Notes: a model not told the origin generated them from the sequence alone. Shown: positions 9,085 through 17,738, counted from the first letter of the stretch. The stretch: 64,000 bases of DNA from Chloroflexota bacterium (GCA_030447525.1 JAUJOR010000016.1:49297-113296), one strand, 5' to 3'. Numbers and translations are program-made.

Positions 9085-9914
9085 CCGCCCGCTCGATTCC
9101 GGCCGTTGCTACTCCGGCGGTACCGCGCCGACGTGTAGCGCGCCCTGGTGCGGGACGCGCCGGGACGGCGGCGCGCTGGCGTGCCGCCGCCGGGCGTGTG
9201 CGGTGGTACCTGACCAAGTGGTTCCGCCAGATGCTGTTCGTCCTGACGCATCCGACTGAGGCGTTCTGGGAGCTGAAGCGCACGGGAGACTGGGCGTCCG
9301 TTGCCTTCCTGGTGTTCCTGGCGGTCATGGCGCGCATGTTGCTCATGAGCTTCATGAGCTTCCACTACATCTTCCAAGGCGTGGAGCGGACGAAGTGGAA
9401 TCTCGAACGCGTCATGCAGCAGTTCACCGCCACGATGACGCTGGGCATGACCAACTTCATCTACAACGGTAACCCAGAGGACACCTCGGTCATCCAGGAG
9501 GCCCTGCGCATCTTGATCCCCTTCGTGACCTGGTGCCTGGCGCACTACGCCATCGCCATGATCTTTTACGGTGAAGGGGGCCTGCGCGACATTATGGTGT
9601 CGGCCGCCTTTTCCCTTTCCCCTTACATTTTCTTCTCCTGGCCGGCGTCTCTGATCCTGACCAACGTGACCACCCTGGCGGAGCGTTCGCTGTACTTTAG
9701 TATCAGTTGGCTGGTCAACTTGTGGGTCTTCTACTTATTCTTGACCCATATCCGCATCATTCACGACTTTACATTCAAACGCACGGTGGCAACGTACATC
9801 ATCTCGCTGATCACGGTAATCATCATCTGGTCGCTGGTGGCTCTGGTGTATGCCCTGACCAGCAACACGTACGAGTTCTTCTACGAGCTGTTCTACGAGT
9901 TGACCACGCGCTAG
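9081..9914 (+). CDS. Yip1-family membrane protein
   Basis: 277-residue integral membrane protein. After a basic N-terminus (to about residue 45), MLFVLTHPTEAFWELKR resembles the amphipathic opening of Yip1-domain proteins, which is followed by about five membrane helices (near 73-93, 155-175, 178-205, 215-235, 240-262). The ATG overlaps the TGA of the NHL/TPR gene and is preceded by GGAGGGGGG. The role of bacterial Yip1 proteins is unclear; here the coupling suggests a complex with the anchored NHL/TPR protein. Confidence 0.7.
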   Translation: MTARSIPAVATPAVPRRRVARPGAGRAGTAARWRAAAGRVRWYLTKWFRQMLFVLTHPTEAFWELKRTGDWASVAFLVFLAVMARMLLMSFMSFHYIFQGVERTKWNLERVMQQFTATMTLGMTNFIYNGNPEDTSVIQEALRILIPFVTWCLAHYAIAMIFYGEGGLRDIMVSAAFSLSPYIFFSWPASLILTNVTTLAERSLYFSISWLVNLWVFYLFLTHIRIIHDFTFKRTVATYIISLITVIIIWSLVALVYALTSNTYEFFYELFYELTTR

Positions 9915-9990
9915 GCTGCCGGGTGCTGGGAAAACGCACCGTCGGCTATGAGTTGGGCATAGGCCCCGGAAGATGCAAGGAGTCACGTCC

Positions 9991-12351
9991 ATGAGGCGTC
10001 GGTTGTTGTCGCTGGCGGCGGGTGCCGCCCTGCTCTTCCCGGTAGTGCTGGCCCCCGCCGGGGCCGGCGCAGCCGGGGCGCGGCTTGTCCCGGCGGCCGG
10101 CCCGGCCGCGCCGGCCCCGGCTGCGGCGGGAGCGACGCTCCAGTCTGTCGTGTCCGCGCCGAACCCGCAGGTGCCCGGGGAGTACGAGCCGGTGGCGGAA
10201 ACGCCCGGCCTGCGCATGTATGTGAATCGCGCGGACTCGAAGTTGATCGTCGAAGATCGACGCAACGGGAAGTTGTGGTCGAGCAATCCATTGCGTCCGC
10301 TGAGTGACCAGAAGACAATCCTGGACGATGCAGTTTTCCAGCTCAACTACACCAACGCCCGGCGCCAGATGACGAATCTGGCCAGTTCGGCGTCGGAGAG
10401 GCCGGAGCTGTCGTTCCAGAACATCCAGAACGGCGTTCGTGTCATCTATGACATTCAGAAGCTCAAGCTGAAGATCACGGCGGACTACTCCTTGAAGGAG
10501 GAGCCGCGGGTCGACGGGCAGGGGACGGTGGGCTACCTGGAGGTGACCATTCCGGAAGGTGGGGTGCAGGAAGGGGGCGACTGCTCGTCGCCGACGAGCA
10601 CCTCCTGCTTCATGGTGGTGACGTTGGAGCTCTTGCCCCTGTTCGGCGCCGCGCCGATAGGGAGTGAAGGCTACCTGATGGTCCCTGACGAGTCCGGGGC
10701 TATTGTCACCTTCAAGCCCGAGTACCCTCAATACCGGCAGCGCTACTCGGCCACCATCTACGGGGCCGACGCCGCCGCGCAGGCCTTTCAGACCGGCTCA
10801 GGCAGCACCTTCCGTAACGATCGGCCGCGTATGCCTCTCTGGGGCCTGAAGGAGGGGGACGCCGCCTATGCCGGGATTGTGACCAAGGGGCAGTTCCAGG
10901 CCAACATCAACGGCTACCTGGCCGGATACATCACGAACGCCAATCGCGCTTCGACGGAGTTCATCTTCCGGCGTCAGGCCTCCATCCCGCGCCGCCGGAC
11001 GCTGTTCGTCAACCGTATCGAGGACAACCTGATACCCGGCGACCGACAGGTGCGCTACGTCCTGCTGAACGGGGAGGACGCCAACTACGCCGGGATGGCC
11101 AAGGCGTACCGCGACTACCTCATGAAGTCGCGGGGGATGAAGAAGCTCCCGGATCAGCCGGCACGGCCATTGATCGACCTCTACATGGGCGCCCTGCGTC
11201 GGTCGTCTTTCCGCGATGACTTCCTGCCTATGACCACGTTCGATCAAGGCATCTCCATCATGCAGTCCTTCCTGGATCGGGGGGTCAAGGACTTTGACGT
11301 TCAGCTGATCGGCTGGAATGACGGGGGGGAGCGGGGCTACTGGCCCCGTCGTTACCCCGCAGAGGAGGAGCTCGGCGGCAACGCCGGGCTACGCCGGCTG
11401 ACGGATTTCGCCCACAAGAACGGCCTGCGCGTCTACCTCCAGGACAATTACTTGTACGGCTACACGATCTCTTCGGGGGGGATCTTCGGCCAGATCCCCA
11501 TCGTGCGTAACATCTGGCCCAACTGGAGCTACGGCTTCAATACCCGCTTCGACACGATGCGCGGGGTGAACAAGCTCCCGGTGTTCTCAGGTAGCCGCAC
11601 CGGTGGGAGCACCAATATCGGCTTCTATCTCATCAACCCGATCGTTTCCCGCCAGAGCTACGTCGAGCGGGACTACCCGAAGCACAAGTCGCTCGGCGCG
11701 GACGGCGTCAGTCTGTTGCTGATGGGCACCATCATCGCCTCGGACACCAATGAGCGCTACCCGCTCAGCCGTGAGGGTGTGGCCGAGGAATGGATGAAGA
11801 TGGCGGATCGTTCTCGGGAGCTGCTGGGCGGGGCTATCGTCACCGGATCAAACGACTACGTCCTGGGGCGCACAGATCGGGTGTATGACGCCCCGGTGGA
11901 CAGCACGGATGCCTTCGGTGATGTGGCGGTGCCGGTGTACCACATCGCCACTCAGGGCCTGGTCGTACGCAACACGTTCGCCGTGAATCTCCGCAACGAC
12001 CCCAAGACCGAGATCCTGCGACAGATCGAGTGGGGGATGCAGCCAGTGTACATGCTGACTAGCCAGCCCACGGCCGACCTTATCCGTACCGGCTTCAATC
12101 GCCTCTACAGCGGCGAGGCTTCGGAATGGCTCGAGCCCGCGGCCAACGAATACAAGCAGATGCGTGATGAGTTCGGGTACCTCAGCGGGAAGTTCATCAC
12201 CAACCATGAGATCCTTGCCCCGCGCGTCAATCGCGTAACCTACGAAGACGGCTCACAGGTGACCGTGAACTACAACCCCGTGCCGTACGAAGGCCCCGGT
12301 GGACGGGTCGATGCCTTTGGATACACCCTCCGCAAGGGCGGCGGTCGCTGA
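9991..12351 (+). CDS. DUF5696-like protein, GH101/GH129-related TIM-barrel fold (putative glycoside hydrolase)
   Basis: The ATG at 9991 follows AAGGAG by eight bases and gives a clean signal peptide ending in an Ala-rich region near residue 30-45; an ATG at 9973 would bury the ribosome site. The 786-residue secreted product has an N-terminal beta-sandwich part to about 330 and a barrel-like part with IGWNDGGERGYWPRRYP near 440-456 and GSNDYVLGRTDRVYD near 619-633, followed by VPVYHIATQGLVV. These blocks resemble the region around the catalytic residues in GH101/GH129 relatives. I match it to DUF5696 from memory; neither substrate nor activity is shown. It lies between the two permease pairs, so it probably trims glycan captured by the binding protein. 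Confidence 0.6.
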   Translation: MRRRLLSLAAGAALLFPVVLAPAGAGAAGARLVPAAGPAAPAPAAAGATLQSVVSAPNPQVPGEYEPVAETPGLRMYVNRADSKLIVEDRRNGKLWSSNPLRPLSDQKTILDDAVFQLNYTNARRQMTNLASSASERPELSFQNIQNGVRVIYDIQKLKLKITADYSLKEEPRVDGQGTVGYLEVTIPEGGVQEGGDCSSPTSTSCFMVVTLELLPLFGAAPIGSEGYLMVPDESGAIVTFKPEYPQYRQRYSATIYGADAAAQAFQTGSGSTFRNDRPRMPLWGLKEGDAAYAGIVTKGQFQANINGYLAGYITNANRASTEFIFRRQASIPRRRTLFVNRIEDNLIPGDRQVRYVLLNGEDANYAGMAKAYRDYLMKSRGMKKLPDQPARPLIDLYMGALRRSSFRDDFLPMTTFDQGISIMQSFLDRGVKDFDVQLIGWNDGGERGYWPRRYPAEEELGGNAGLRRLTDFAHKNGLRVYLQDNYLYGYTISSGGIFGQIPIVRNIWPNWSYGFNTRFDTMRGVNKLPVFSGSRTGGSTNIGFYLINPIVSRQSYVERDYPKHKSLGADGVSLLLMGTIIASDTNERYPLSREGVAEEWMKMADRSRELLGGAIVTGSNDYVLGRTDRVYDAPVDSTDAFGDVAVPVYHIATQGLVVRNTFAVNLRNDPKTEILRQIEWGMQPVYMLTSQPTADLIRTGFNRLYSGEASEWLEPAANEYKQMRDEFGYLSGKFITNHEILAPRVNRVTYEDGSQVTVNYNPVPYEGPGGRVDAFGYTLRKGGGR

Positions 12352-12384
12352 GCTCGGGATACTGCGAGGAGGACACATATAGTC

Positions 12385-13347
12385 ATGAAGATGCGCGTTA
12401 CCCGCAAGGAACCGCAGCTTGCCGTGGCCGGCGCCGGCGTCGGGGATACGGCCGCGACGGCGCCGGTGCGGCGCCGTCGCCGGATGACACTGAGCGTCCA
12501 GCGGACGCTCGAGGGATACTTCTTCGTCTCCCCCTGGGTGCTCGGCTTCATCGTCTTTCTGGCCTGGCCCTTGTTCCAGAGCTTCTTCCTGAGCTTTCAC
12601 GAGCTCCAGGCCACCTCCCTGAGCGATCTGAAATTCCGGGGCATTGACAACTACAAAGAAGCATTCTTTATCGATGCCCGCTTCTTACCCCGGCTGAGGG
12701 ACACCCTGCAGCAGAATCTGCTCGACGTTCCGGTGATCATGATCTTCAGTCTTTTCAGCGCCATCCTGGCCAACCAGAAGATCAAGGGGGTGATGGGCTT
12801 CCGGGCCGTTTTCTTCCTGCCCCTGGTGATTGGCTCGGCCCAGGTGATCCAGCAGCTCTTCAGCCAGGGTGTGGGTGGCGCCGTCCTCAGCCGGGGAGTG
12901 AACGTTCAGGAGCTAGCCTTCCAGTACCTGGGACCGGACGCCGCATCCGGTGTCGAGCAGTTGCTCAACCGGCTACTGTTCGTGCTCTGGAAGACGGGCG
13001 TGCAGATGCTGATCTTTCTGGCCGGGTTGAATAGCGTCTCCCCAGTACTCTATGAGGCGGCGCGCGTTGATGGCGCCACCGACTGGGACCGGTTCTGGAA
13101 GGTAACGCTGCCCCTCTTGTCACCGGTCATTCTCGTGAACCTCGTCTACACTATCGTCGACTCCTTCACGGACACGTTCAACCAGGTACTGCAGTACATC
13201 CAGCAGACGGCCTTTGCCGGGGGCTTCCGCCTTGGATACGCCGCCTCCCTTGGCTGGATCTACTTCGCCATCGTGTTCATCATCCTCGCCACCGTCGTGC
13301 GAGTCACAAACCGCTACGTCTTCTATGCCGGCGAACGGAACTCGTAG
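12385..13347 (+). CDS. ABC sugar transporter permease, MalF type (second pair)
   Basis: 320-residue permease with a basic Arg-rich N-terminus and about six membrane segments from residue 50. EAA loop: YEAARVDGATDWDRFWKVTL followed by PLLSP. The ribosome site GAGGAGG lies about 12 bases before the ATG at 12385; the ATG at 12391 is an alternative. Only 33 bp separate it from the DUF5696-like gene. A second permease pair with no second binding protein nearby is unusual. Confidence 0.88.
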   Translation: MKMRVTRKEPQLAVAGAGVGDTAATAPVRRRRRMTLSVQRTLEGYFFVSPWVLGFIVFLAWPLFQSFFLSFHELQATSLSDLKFRGIDNYKEAFFIDARFLPRLRDTLQQNLLDVPVIMIFSLFSAILANQKIKGVMGFRAVFFLPLVIGSAQVIQQLFSQGVGGAVLSRGVNVQELAFQYLGPDAASGVEQLLNRLLFVLWKTGVQMLIFLAGLNSVSPVLYEAARVDGATDWDRFWKVTLPLLSPVILVNLVYTIVDSFTDTFNQVLQYIQQTAFAGGFRLGYAASLGWIYFAIVFIILATVVRVTNRYVFYAGERNS

Positions 13348-13377
13348 GACCCCGCAGCGCATCTTGGAGGTAACGCT

Positions 13378-14319
13378 ATGGCAGTCGTTTCCCAACAGTG
13401 GGTCCAGCGTCGTCCGGTCTGGCTGCGGGACACCCAGGTGTTCCGCCGGCGCGCGGTTACGTTTATCCAGCGTGCCTTTACGTATATCGTGCTCATCGAT
13501 ATCGCCTTCGTCTTCCTCGTCCCGATCTTCTACATCCTGGCCACATCCCTCAAGACAGCCCAGGACTTGACTGATCCGACCATCGTCTGGATCCCCTCCG
13601 GGTTCTTCTGGATCAACTACCCCCTGGCCTTCCTGGCCATGAACTACCCTCGGTCCCTATCTAACAGCCTGTGGATCTCATTAGGTTCGGCCTTTGGGCA
13701 AACGGTCAGCTGCGCCTTCGTCGGCTATGGCTTCGCCCGGATTCGCTTTCCTGGGCGCGACCTACTCTTTGCCCTCGTCCTTTTCACCTTCCTCGTCCCA
13801 CCACAGACGATCATTGTCCCTTTGTTCATTCTGTACAAGAACCTGGGGTGGATCAACTCCTATAACCCGTTCATCGTCCCTAGCTTCTTCGGTCATGGTC
13901 TGAAGGGCGCCTTGTTCGTGGTCGTGTTCCGCCAGTTCTTCAAGACCCAGCCCTGGGAGCTCGAGGAAGCGGCCCGCATCGACGGGGCCTCCGCCTTCGC
14001 CACCTGGTGGCGCATCATGCTCCCCATGTCCACGGCGGCCATCGTCGTCGTCTTCCTCTTCAGCGTGGTGTGGCACTGGAACGACTTTTTCGAGCCTTTC
14101 ATCTACCTGAACCGCATGGAGCATTTCACCCTGCCCATGCGCCTCTCGGTGCTCTCCCCTTCATTGGATCAAGTGACCGGCGGACAAGCGGGTGACCTGT
14201 TCAACGAGGCGCTGGTGATGGCCGCCGTCTTCCTGGTGATCCTTCCGCCCCTGGCGATCTACATGTTCACCCAGCGCTTCTTCGTGGAGTCGATCGACCG
14301 TACTGGCCTGGTGGAGTGA
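13378..14319 (+). CDS. ABC sugar transporter permease, MalG type (second pair)
   Basis: 313-residue MalG-type permease with an EAA loop EEAARIDGASAFATWWRIML. Start at the ATG after TTGGAGGT. The 30-bp gap to the preceding permease supports one transcript. It is the last gene of the locus; three strong hairpins follow it. Confidence 0.88.
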   Translation: MAVVSQQWVQRRPVWLRDTQVFRRRAVTFIQRAFTYIVLIDIAFVFLVPIFYILATSLKTAQDLTDPTIVWIPSGFFWINYPLAFLAMNYPRSLSNSLWISLGSAFGQTVSCAFVGYGFARIRFPGRDLLFALVLFTFLVPPQTIIVPLFILYKNLGWINSYNPFIVPSFFGHGLKGALFVVVFRQFFKTQPWELEEAARIDGASAFATWWRIMLPMSTAAIVVVFLFSVVWHWNDFFEPFIYLNRMEHFTLPMRLSVLSPSLDQVTGGQAGDLFNEALVMAAVFLVILPPLAIYMFTQRFFVESIDRTGLVE

Positions 14320-14359
14320 TCCCGGACCGGTAGCAAAACTCCAGGTCCTGGTCCCAAGT

Positions 14360-14395
14360 ATCGACTTCTCAGAGATCCACCTCTGAGAAGTCGAT
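14360..14395 (+). terminator. Perfect 15-bp hairpin after the transporter locus
   Basis: ATCGACTTCTCAGAG pairs perfectly with CTCTGAGAAGTCGAT around a six-base loop, 40 bp after the last stop codon. No T-tract follows, so it is either a T-less terminator or an mRNA 3' stabiliser. Confidence 0.5.
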
Positions 14396-14429
14396 CATCA
14401 AGGCCCGCGCAGGGGCGCGATAGCAACTA

Positions 14430-14486
14430 ACAGGTGCGGCCGTCAGCCCCTCTGTGATGAGAGGAGGGGCCGCCGGCCGCACCTGT
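14430..14486. repeat. Long composite hairpin
   Basis: Outer arms of 13 bp (ACAGGTGCGGCCG and its exact complement at 14474-14486) enclose an inner GCCCCTC/GAGGGGC stem at 14446-14452 and 14464-14470. Second of three hairpins in this spacer. Confidence 0.5.
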
Positions 14487-14546
14487 GTGGCGATCGTAGA
14501 AGGGGAGAGGGACTTGACCTGGTCCAGGCCGTCCCGTGGCTCTGCG

Positions 14547-14599
14547 ATCGCCTGGCTGCAGGCGGGCGACGGGGCCTCTCCTGCCTGCAGCCAGGCGAT
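14547..14599. repeat. Perfect 17-bp inverted repeat
   Basis: ATCGCCTGGCTGCAGGC at 14547-14563 pairs perfectly with 14583-14599 across a 19-base loop. Third hairpin in the spacer. No gene overlaps it on either strand that I can support. Confidence 0.5.
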
Positions 14600-14987
14600 G
14601 GGGCCTATATGAACGCCTCGCCTGCCATCTGCAGATGGATGGGCCGTGTTGACCCGAGCTGTATGGCTGCGCCCCACCCCCGGCCGGGTACAACCCCCTG
14701 CCGGGTACAACCCGCTATAACCCCCGGAGCGTCGCACTAGTGCGACTGACGCAGGACGTCAGGCTTGCGGGTGGCGATCAGGACCGGCAGACAGCTCCCA
14801 TCACCGGGCCATCGGCATGGCTTCACTCGCTCCCCCTGGGAGGAAGCTACCCAACAGGTTCACCGTAGTCACGCCCCACCGGGTAACGCACCTGAGCCGG
14901 CAACGGATCGGAGATAGGACCTGATCATCAGGCATACAGCGGTTCCGTTGCCTCCAGGTGCGACCGGCATGATCCCGGCATGACCCG
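14600..14987. other. Intergenic spacer with short repeats
   Basis: Holds a near-exact tandem pair GCCGGGTACAACCC (14690s-14710s) and a 16-bp palindrome GTCGCACTAGTGCGAC at 14731-14746. Otherwise I see no gene. A structured-looking stretch at 14800-14930 was considered as a riboswitch and not accepted. Confidence 0.4.
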
Positions 14988-15524
14988 CTAGCAGTTGATC
15001 GTCGGGCTAGGTGCGGCTGTCTGCCCTCCGGGCGTTGTCGCGCCGGCTACGGTGGGGCTGCGCACCGCCCCCAGGGCCGGGCTGGGCGTTGCGGTACAAC
15101 GCGGCGTGGCCGTCGCGGCCGCGCCCACGGTGGGGACCTGCGCTGTGGTGGGCGACGCAGGGGCCTGCGCCGCCGGTGCAGCGACCGTTGCCTGCGAAGC
15201 GAGCGTGGGCCCGGGCGCCGCCGGCGCTTGCCTTACCGCGGTCGCGGCCGCCGGCGCCGCCCCGCCCGTGATAGGGGCCGCCGTGGTGGGCGCGGCCGCC
15301 GAGCGGGTCGGCGCACCCGCCAGGGCCCCTGCCGTGGGTGATGGCCGACCTGCATCCACGGCCACGTTTACGTCTGTGGGGCGCGACCCCGCGCGACTGG
15401 CCAGCAGTCCGATCAGCCCCAACAACAGCACGGCGGCGATGCCGCCCAGCGTGTAGATCGTCATGCGGCGCCGGCGCGCCTCGGGAGACTCCCCAGTGGG
15501 TGGATTGACGTTGATTTGACTCAT
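14988..15524 (-). CDS. Single-pass membrane protein with Ala/Pro/Thr-rich exterior
   Basis: 178 residues: a short cytoplasmic part (about 1-22) with a basic EARRRR stretch, one membrane helix (about 24-42), then a low-complexity Ala/Pro/Thr/Gly tail to the end. This layout fits a surface stalk or cell-wall-embedded protein. The ATG at 15524 is preceded by AAGAGGG at good spacing; an upstream start at 15566 has no ribosome site. Function unknown; not part of a visible operon. Confidence 0.55.
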   Translation of the reverse strand: MSQINVNPPTGESPEARRRRMTIYTLGGIAAVLLLGLIGLLASRAGSRPTDVNVAVDAGRPSPTAGALAGAPTRSAAAPTTAAPITGGAAPAAATAVRQAPAAPGPTLASQATVAAPAAQAPASPTTAQVPTVGAAATATPRCTATPSPALGAVRSPTVAGATTPGGQTAAPSPTINC

Positions 15525-16055
15525 GATTTCCCTCTTGTACGAAGCAAGATGAGATGCACAATTCATGCCACGTCCAGAGAATGGGGCGTTGTCAAGAGGT
15601 CAGAGCCAGGAGTGGGAGCTGGATGTAACCCCCAGGACACCACTTCAGGCGCGCGAGAGCGGGCGTAGCCTTGGCTCGGGGGCAATCACCGGCACGCCGG
15701 CCCGGCGACCGCCCTCGGTGACGATCGACGTCCGGGGGACCTGCGTCACCTCGCACGTGCCGGTGGCGTATTCAAGACGGTGATGATCTTCTACGCCTCG
15801 TTGGCGTCAAATGACGGACGATGGATATTGAGGACGAGGGCGGGGCGTGGCGAACAGGCATTGTCGAAGAGGATGGGTCCCGCGCCGGACCCCTGGTTGG
15901 CATCAAGCAAACCTTCCTAAGGCGCTCTCAACCGGACGTCCCTACAAGCGGGTGAGTTCTCATGGGTGTCGCCGTTGCGGAGCGTCAGGCGAGCTCGGCA
16001 TCTGGACGCTGCCGACACGGTCCTCCATTGTTACCGCTGTTACCGCCGGCCGTAA
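15525..16055. other. Gene-poor strip
   Basis: Several short frames occur but none is recognisable. The best is a 43-codon plus-strand frame from the ATG at 15822, without a ribosome site. The strip leads into an HtrA-like remnant, so it is probably decayed coding sequence. Confidence 0.35.
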
Positions 16056-16385
16056 ACTGGCAGCGGCTCAGGCGTGGTGCTGGGCGCGGGGGGCGTAGTG
16101 ACGAGCCACCACGTCGTAGATGGAGCCACCCGCCTTACGGTGCGCTTCCCCGACCAACGCAGCTCGCCTGCCCAGGTGGTGCGTGTCGACCGCCGCCGCG
16201 ATCTGGCCCTCCTCGCCGTGGAGACGAACGAGGTCCCCGCATCTCTAGGCGACACCGGGACGCTGCAACCGGGAGTTCCGCTCCTGGCCGCAGGCTACCC
16301 TCTATCCTCGACCATCGGTAGTCGCACCGCCTCTGTCACGCGGGGGTCATTCTCCAGCCTGTGGCGCTCCCCTCACGTTTGTTGA
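16056..16385 (+). pseudogene. HtrA/trypsin-like protease remnant
   Basis: The frame encodes GSGSGVVLGAGGVVTSHHVV, then RRRDLALLAVETN and GVPLLAAGYPL. These are the oxyanion-side Gly-rich strand, catalytic His (TSHHVV) and catalytic Asp (RDLALL) of HtrA-type serine proteases. The frame is closed upstream by a TAA at 16053 and ends at 16385 before any GNSGG block, so the catalytic Ser and any PDZ domain are missing. A further frame to the TGA at 16524 shows coding-like sequence that I cannot assign and may be more of the decayed region. Confidence 0.6.
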
Positions 16386-16634
16386 AACTGAGCGCGCCCT
16401 CCTGGCACCAGGCGTTCAACGCACCGACGACGCGGTGTGGAAGCAACTCGAGGCGCAGGGCAACCTGGCCGGCGCCAGGTTCGACTCCTTTAAGGCCCGC
16501 TACGAGACCGTCAGACGGGGATGAACCGGGTCGAGGCCGGTTCATAGCCGATGGTCGTCAGACCGGCCGTCTCAAGTAGCGGAGACCCCCGGGGAACTCT
16601 TTGTCCGGGCGCTGCTCGATCTGCTGCTGGCGGG

Positions 16635-16707
16635 TGACCCCCCCGGGACTCGAACCCGGAACCAAGTGATTAAGAGTCACTTGCTCTGCCAATTGAGCTA
16701 GAGGGCC
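16635..16707 (-). tRNA. tRNA-Lys (anticodon CTT)
   Basis: Reading the minus strand from 16707, GGCCCTC pairs with GGGGGTC (with G-T pairs) as the acceptor stem. D arm AGCTCAATTGGCAGAGC, anticodon loop CTCTTAA with CTT, and T arm CCGGG-TTCGAGT-CCCGG are all in place. The discriminator is A and the CCA end is not encoded. 73 nt, all arms intact. Confidence 0.95.
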
Positions 16708-16889
16708 TTCCACGGTCACGTCGCTAGCGGGATGATGACCACAGCATAGCGCCGCTACATCGGCGGCCGTGACACAGGAATAGTAGCACAACGGAACACC
16801 CGGCGAGGCGCCCGTGGCGCCTCGCATACTAGGGCAAGGGATGGGGACTTCTGAGGGTGCTGCTGTCTTGGCGCCGGCTCAGCGCCGGG

Positions 16890-17375
16890 CTACCACTGCA
16901 GGGAGTCGCGCCCGCGCCGCCCGGGACGGCCGCCCCCGCGGGTGAAACGGGAGAGGAGCCGGCGCCACCACACGCGCAGGGCGTGCATGGGACCACCCTG
17001 TCGTGGCAAGTGGATCACCTGTCCACGCCAGCGAGTTTCCCCGGAGGTGGTACCAAGGCCCCGGCTGAAGGAGCCACCACGCACCAGCATGATCAGGGCG
17101 ACGACGAAGAGGACGATGCTGGCGAGGGAGATGTACCCTGCCATGGCGACGATCCAGGGGGAACTGACCGCCCATGGCCCCCGCAGGATCCAGGCGGAAA
17201 GCATCAAGATGAGGGCGCCGCCCATGATGCGGTGGGCGTCAAGGTGGGCCAGAGGGCGTCCCGTTCCCGTACCCAGGGAAGGGAACCTCCAGCGCCGCCG
17301 TCGGCGCTGCTCGCCGGGGAACTCGTTCATCCCCCGCAAGAGGTCGCGTATCTCGTCTTCGTAGCGCTTCGGCAC
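16890..17375 (-). CDS. Hypothetical two-helix membrane protein
   Basis: 161 residues from the GTG at 17375, nine bases after AGAGGG. The N-terminus PKRYEDEIRDLLRGMNEFPG is a conserved-looking acidic/basic helix, followed by an Arg-rich run (about 25-31), two membrane helices (about 52-70 and 78-100), and a strongly basic C-terminus. The frame is open upstream to 17552 but that part is low-complexity. I recall similar short proteins in Chloroflexota but cannot name a family. No functional assignment. Confidence 0.5.
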   Translation of the reverse strand: MPKRYEDEIRDLLRGMNEFPGEQRRRRRWRFPSLGTGTGRPLAHLDAHRIMGGALILMLSAWILRGPWAVSSPWIVAMAGYISLASIVLFVVALIMLVRGGSFSRGLGTTSGETRWRGQVIHLPRQGGPMHALRVWWRRLLSRFTRGGGRPGRRGRDSLQW

Positions 17376-17443
17376 CTTCGCCAGCCCTCTGACATTGTAC
17401 CACCGGCTGCCGGGCGCGGGTGGCGTGGAGGGGCCAGGGAGCG

Positions 17444-17731
17444 TTACCGGCGCACGGCCACCAGATCCTGGTCGTGGAGCAGGACGAGCTTTTCGCGCTC
17501 CCGTGGCTCTGGCTCCCGTGGCTCTGGCTGCAGCCCCTGCGCCCGGCGCCACGGGGTGACGAGGTGCCAGCGGGCGACGCCGAGGTCGATGTGGTCCCAG
17601 GGGAGGATCTCGCGCACGTCGCGCTCCCGAGACGTATAGCTGGTCTCTGGCCGAGACAGCGCCGGATCGAGCCCTGACCGCGTGAGTGAAATGAGTCCAG
17701 GAGCGTCATTGACATTCTCCCAGGGCCGACA
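17444..17731 (-). pseudogene. C-terminal fragment of a B12-binding-type radical SAM protein (TIGR03960-like)
   Basis: The minus frame reads TSRERDVREILPWDHIDLGV followed by ARWHL. The LPWDHIDxGV block is characteristic of the C-terminal part of these radical SAM proteins. The frame is closed upstream by a TAG at 17732-17734, has no credible start, and lacks both the CxxxCxxC cluster motif and the usual Cys-rich end. After the block the sequence decays into an EPREPEPRERE repeat. It overlaps the plus-strand ileS promoter at 17709-17731, another sign that it is no longer a gene. Assignment from memory of the motif. Confidence 0.45.
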
Positions 17732-17738
17732 CTACAAT
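17709..17738 (+). promoter_or_regulatory. Predicted promoter of the T-box/ileS transcript
   Basis: TTGACA at 17709-17714 and TACAAT at 17733-17738, spacer 18 bp. Near-consensus sigma70 promoter, placing the start near 17745 and giving a leader of about 490 nt before ileS. Confidence 0.7.

Noticed and set aside
14800..14940. Possible riboswitch-like structure (GGTGAACC, GGGTAGC, GGGGGAGC on the minus strand)
   Set aside because: Faint similarity to a ydaO/c-di-AMP leader, but the conserved core is incomplete and no gene follows on that strand.
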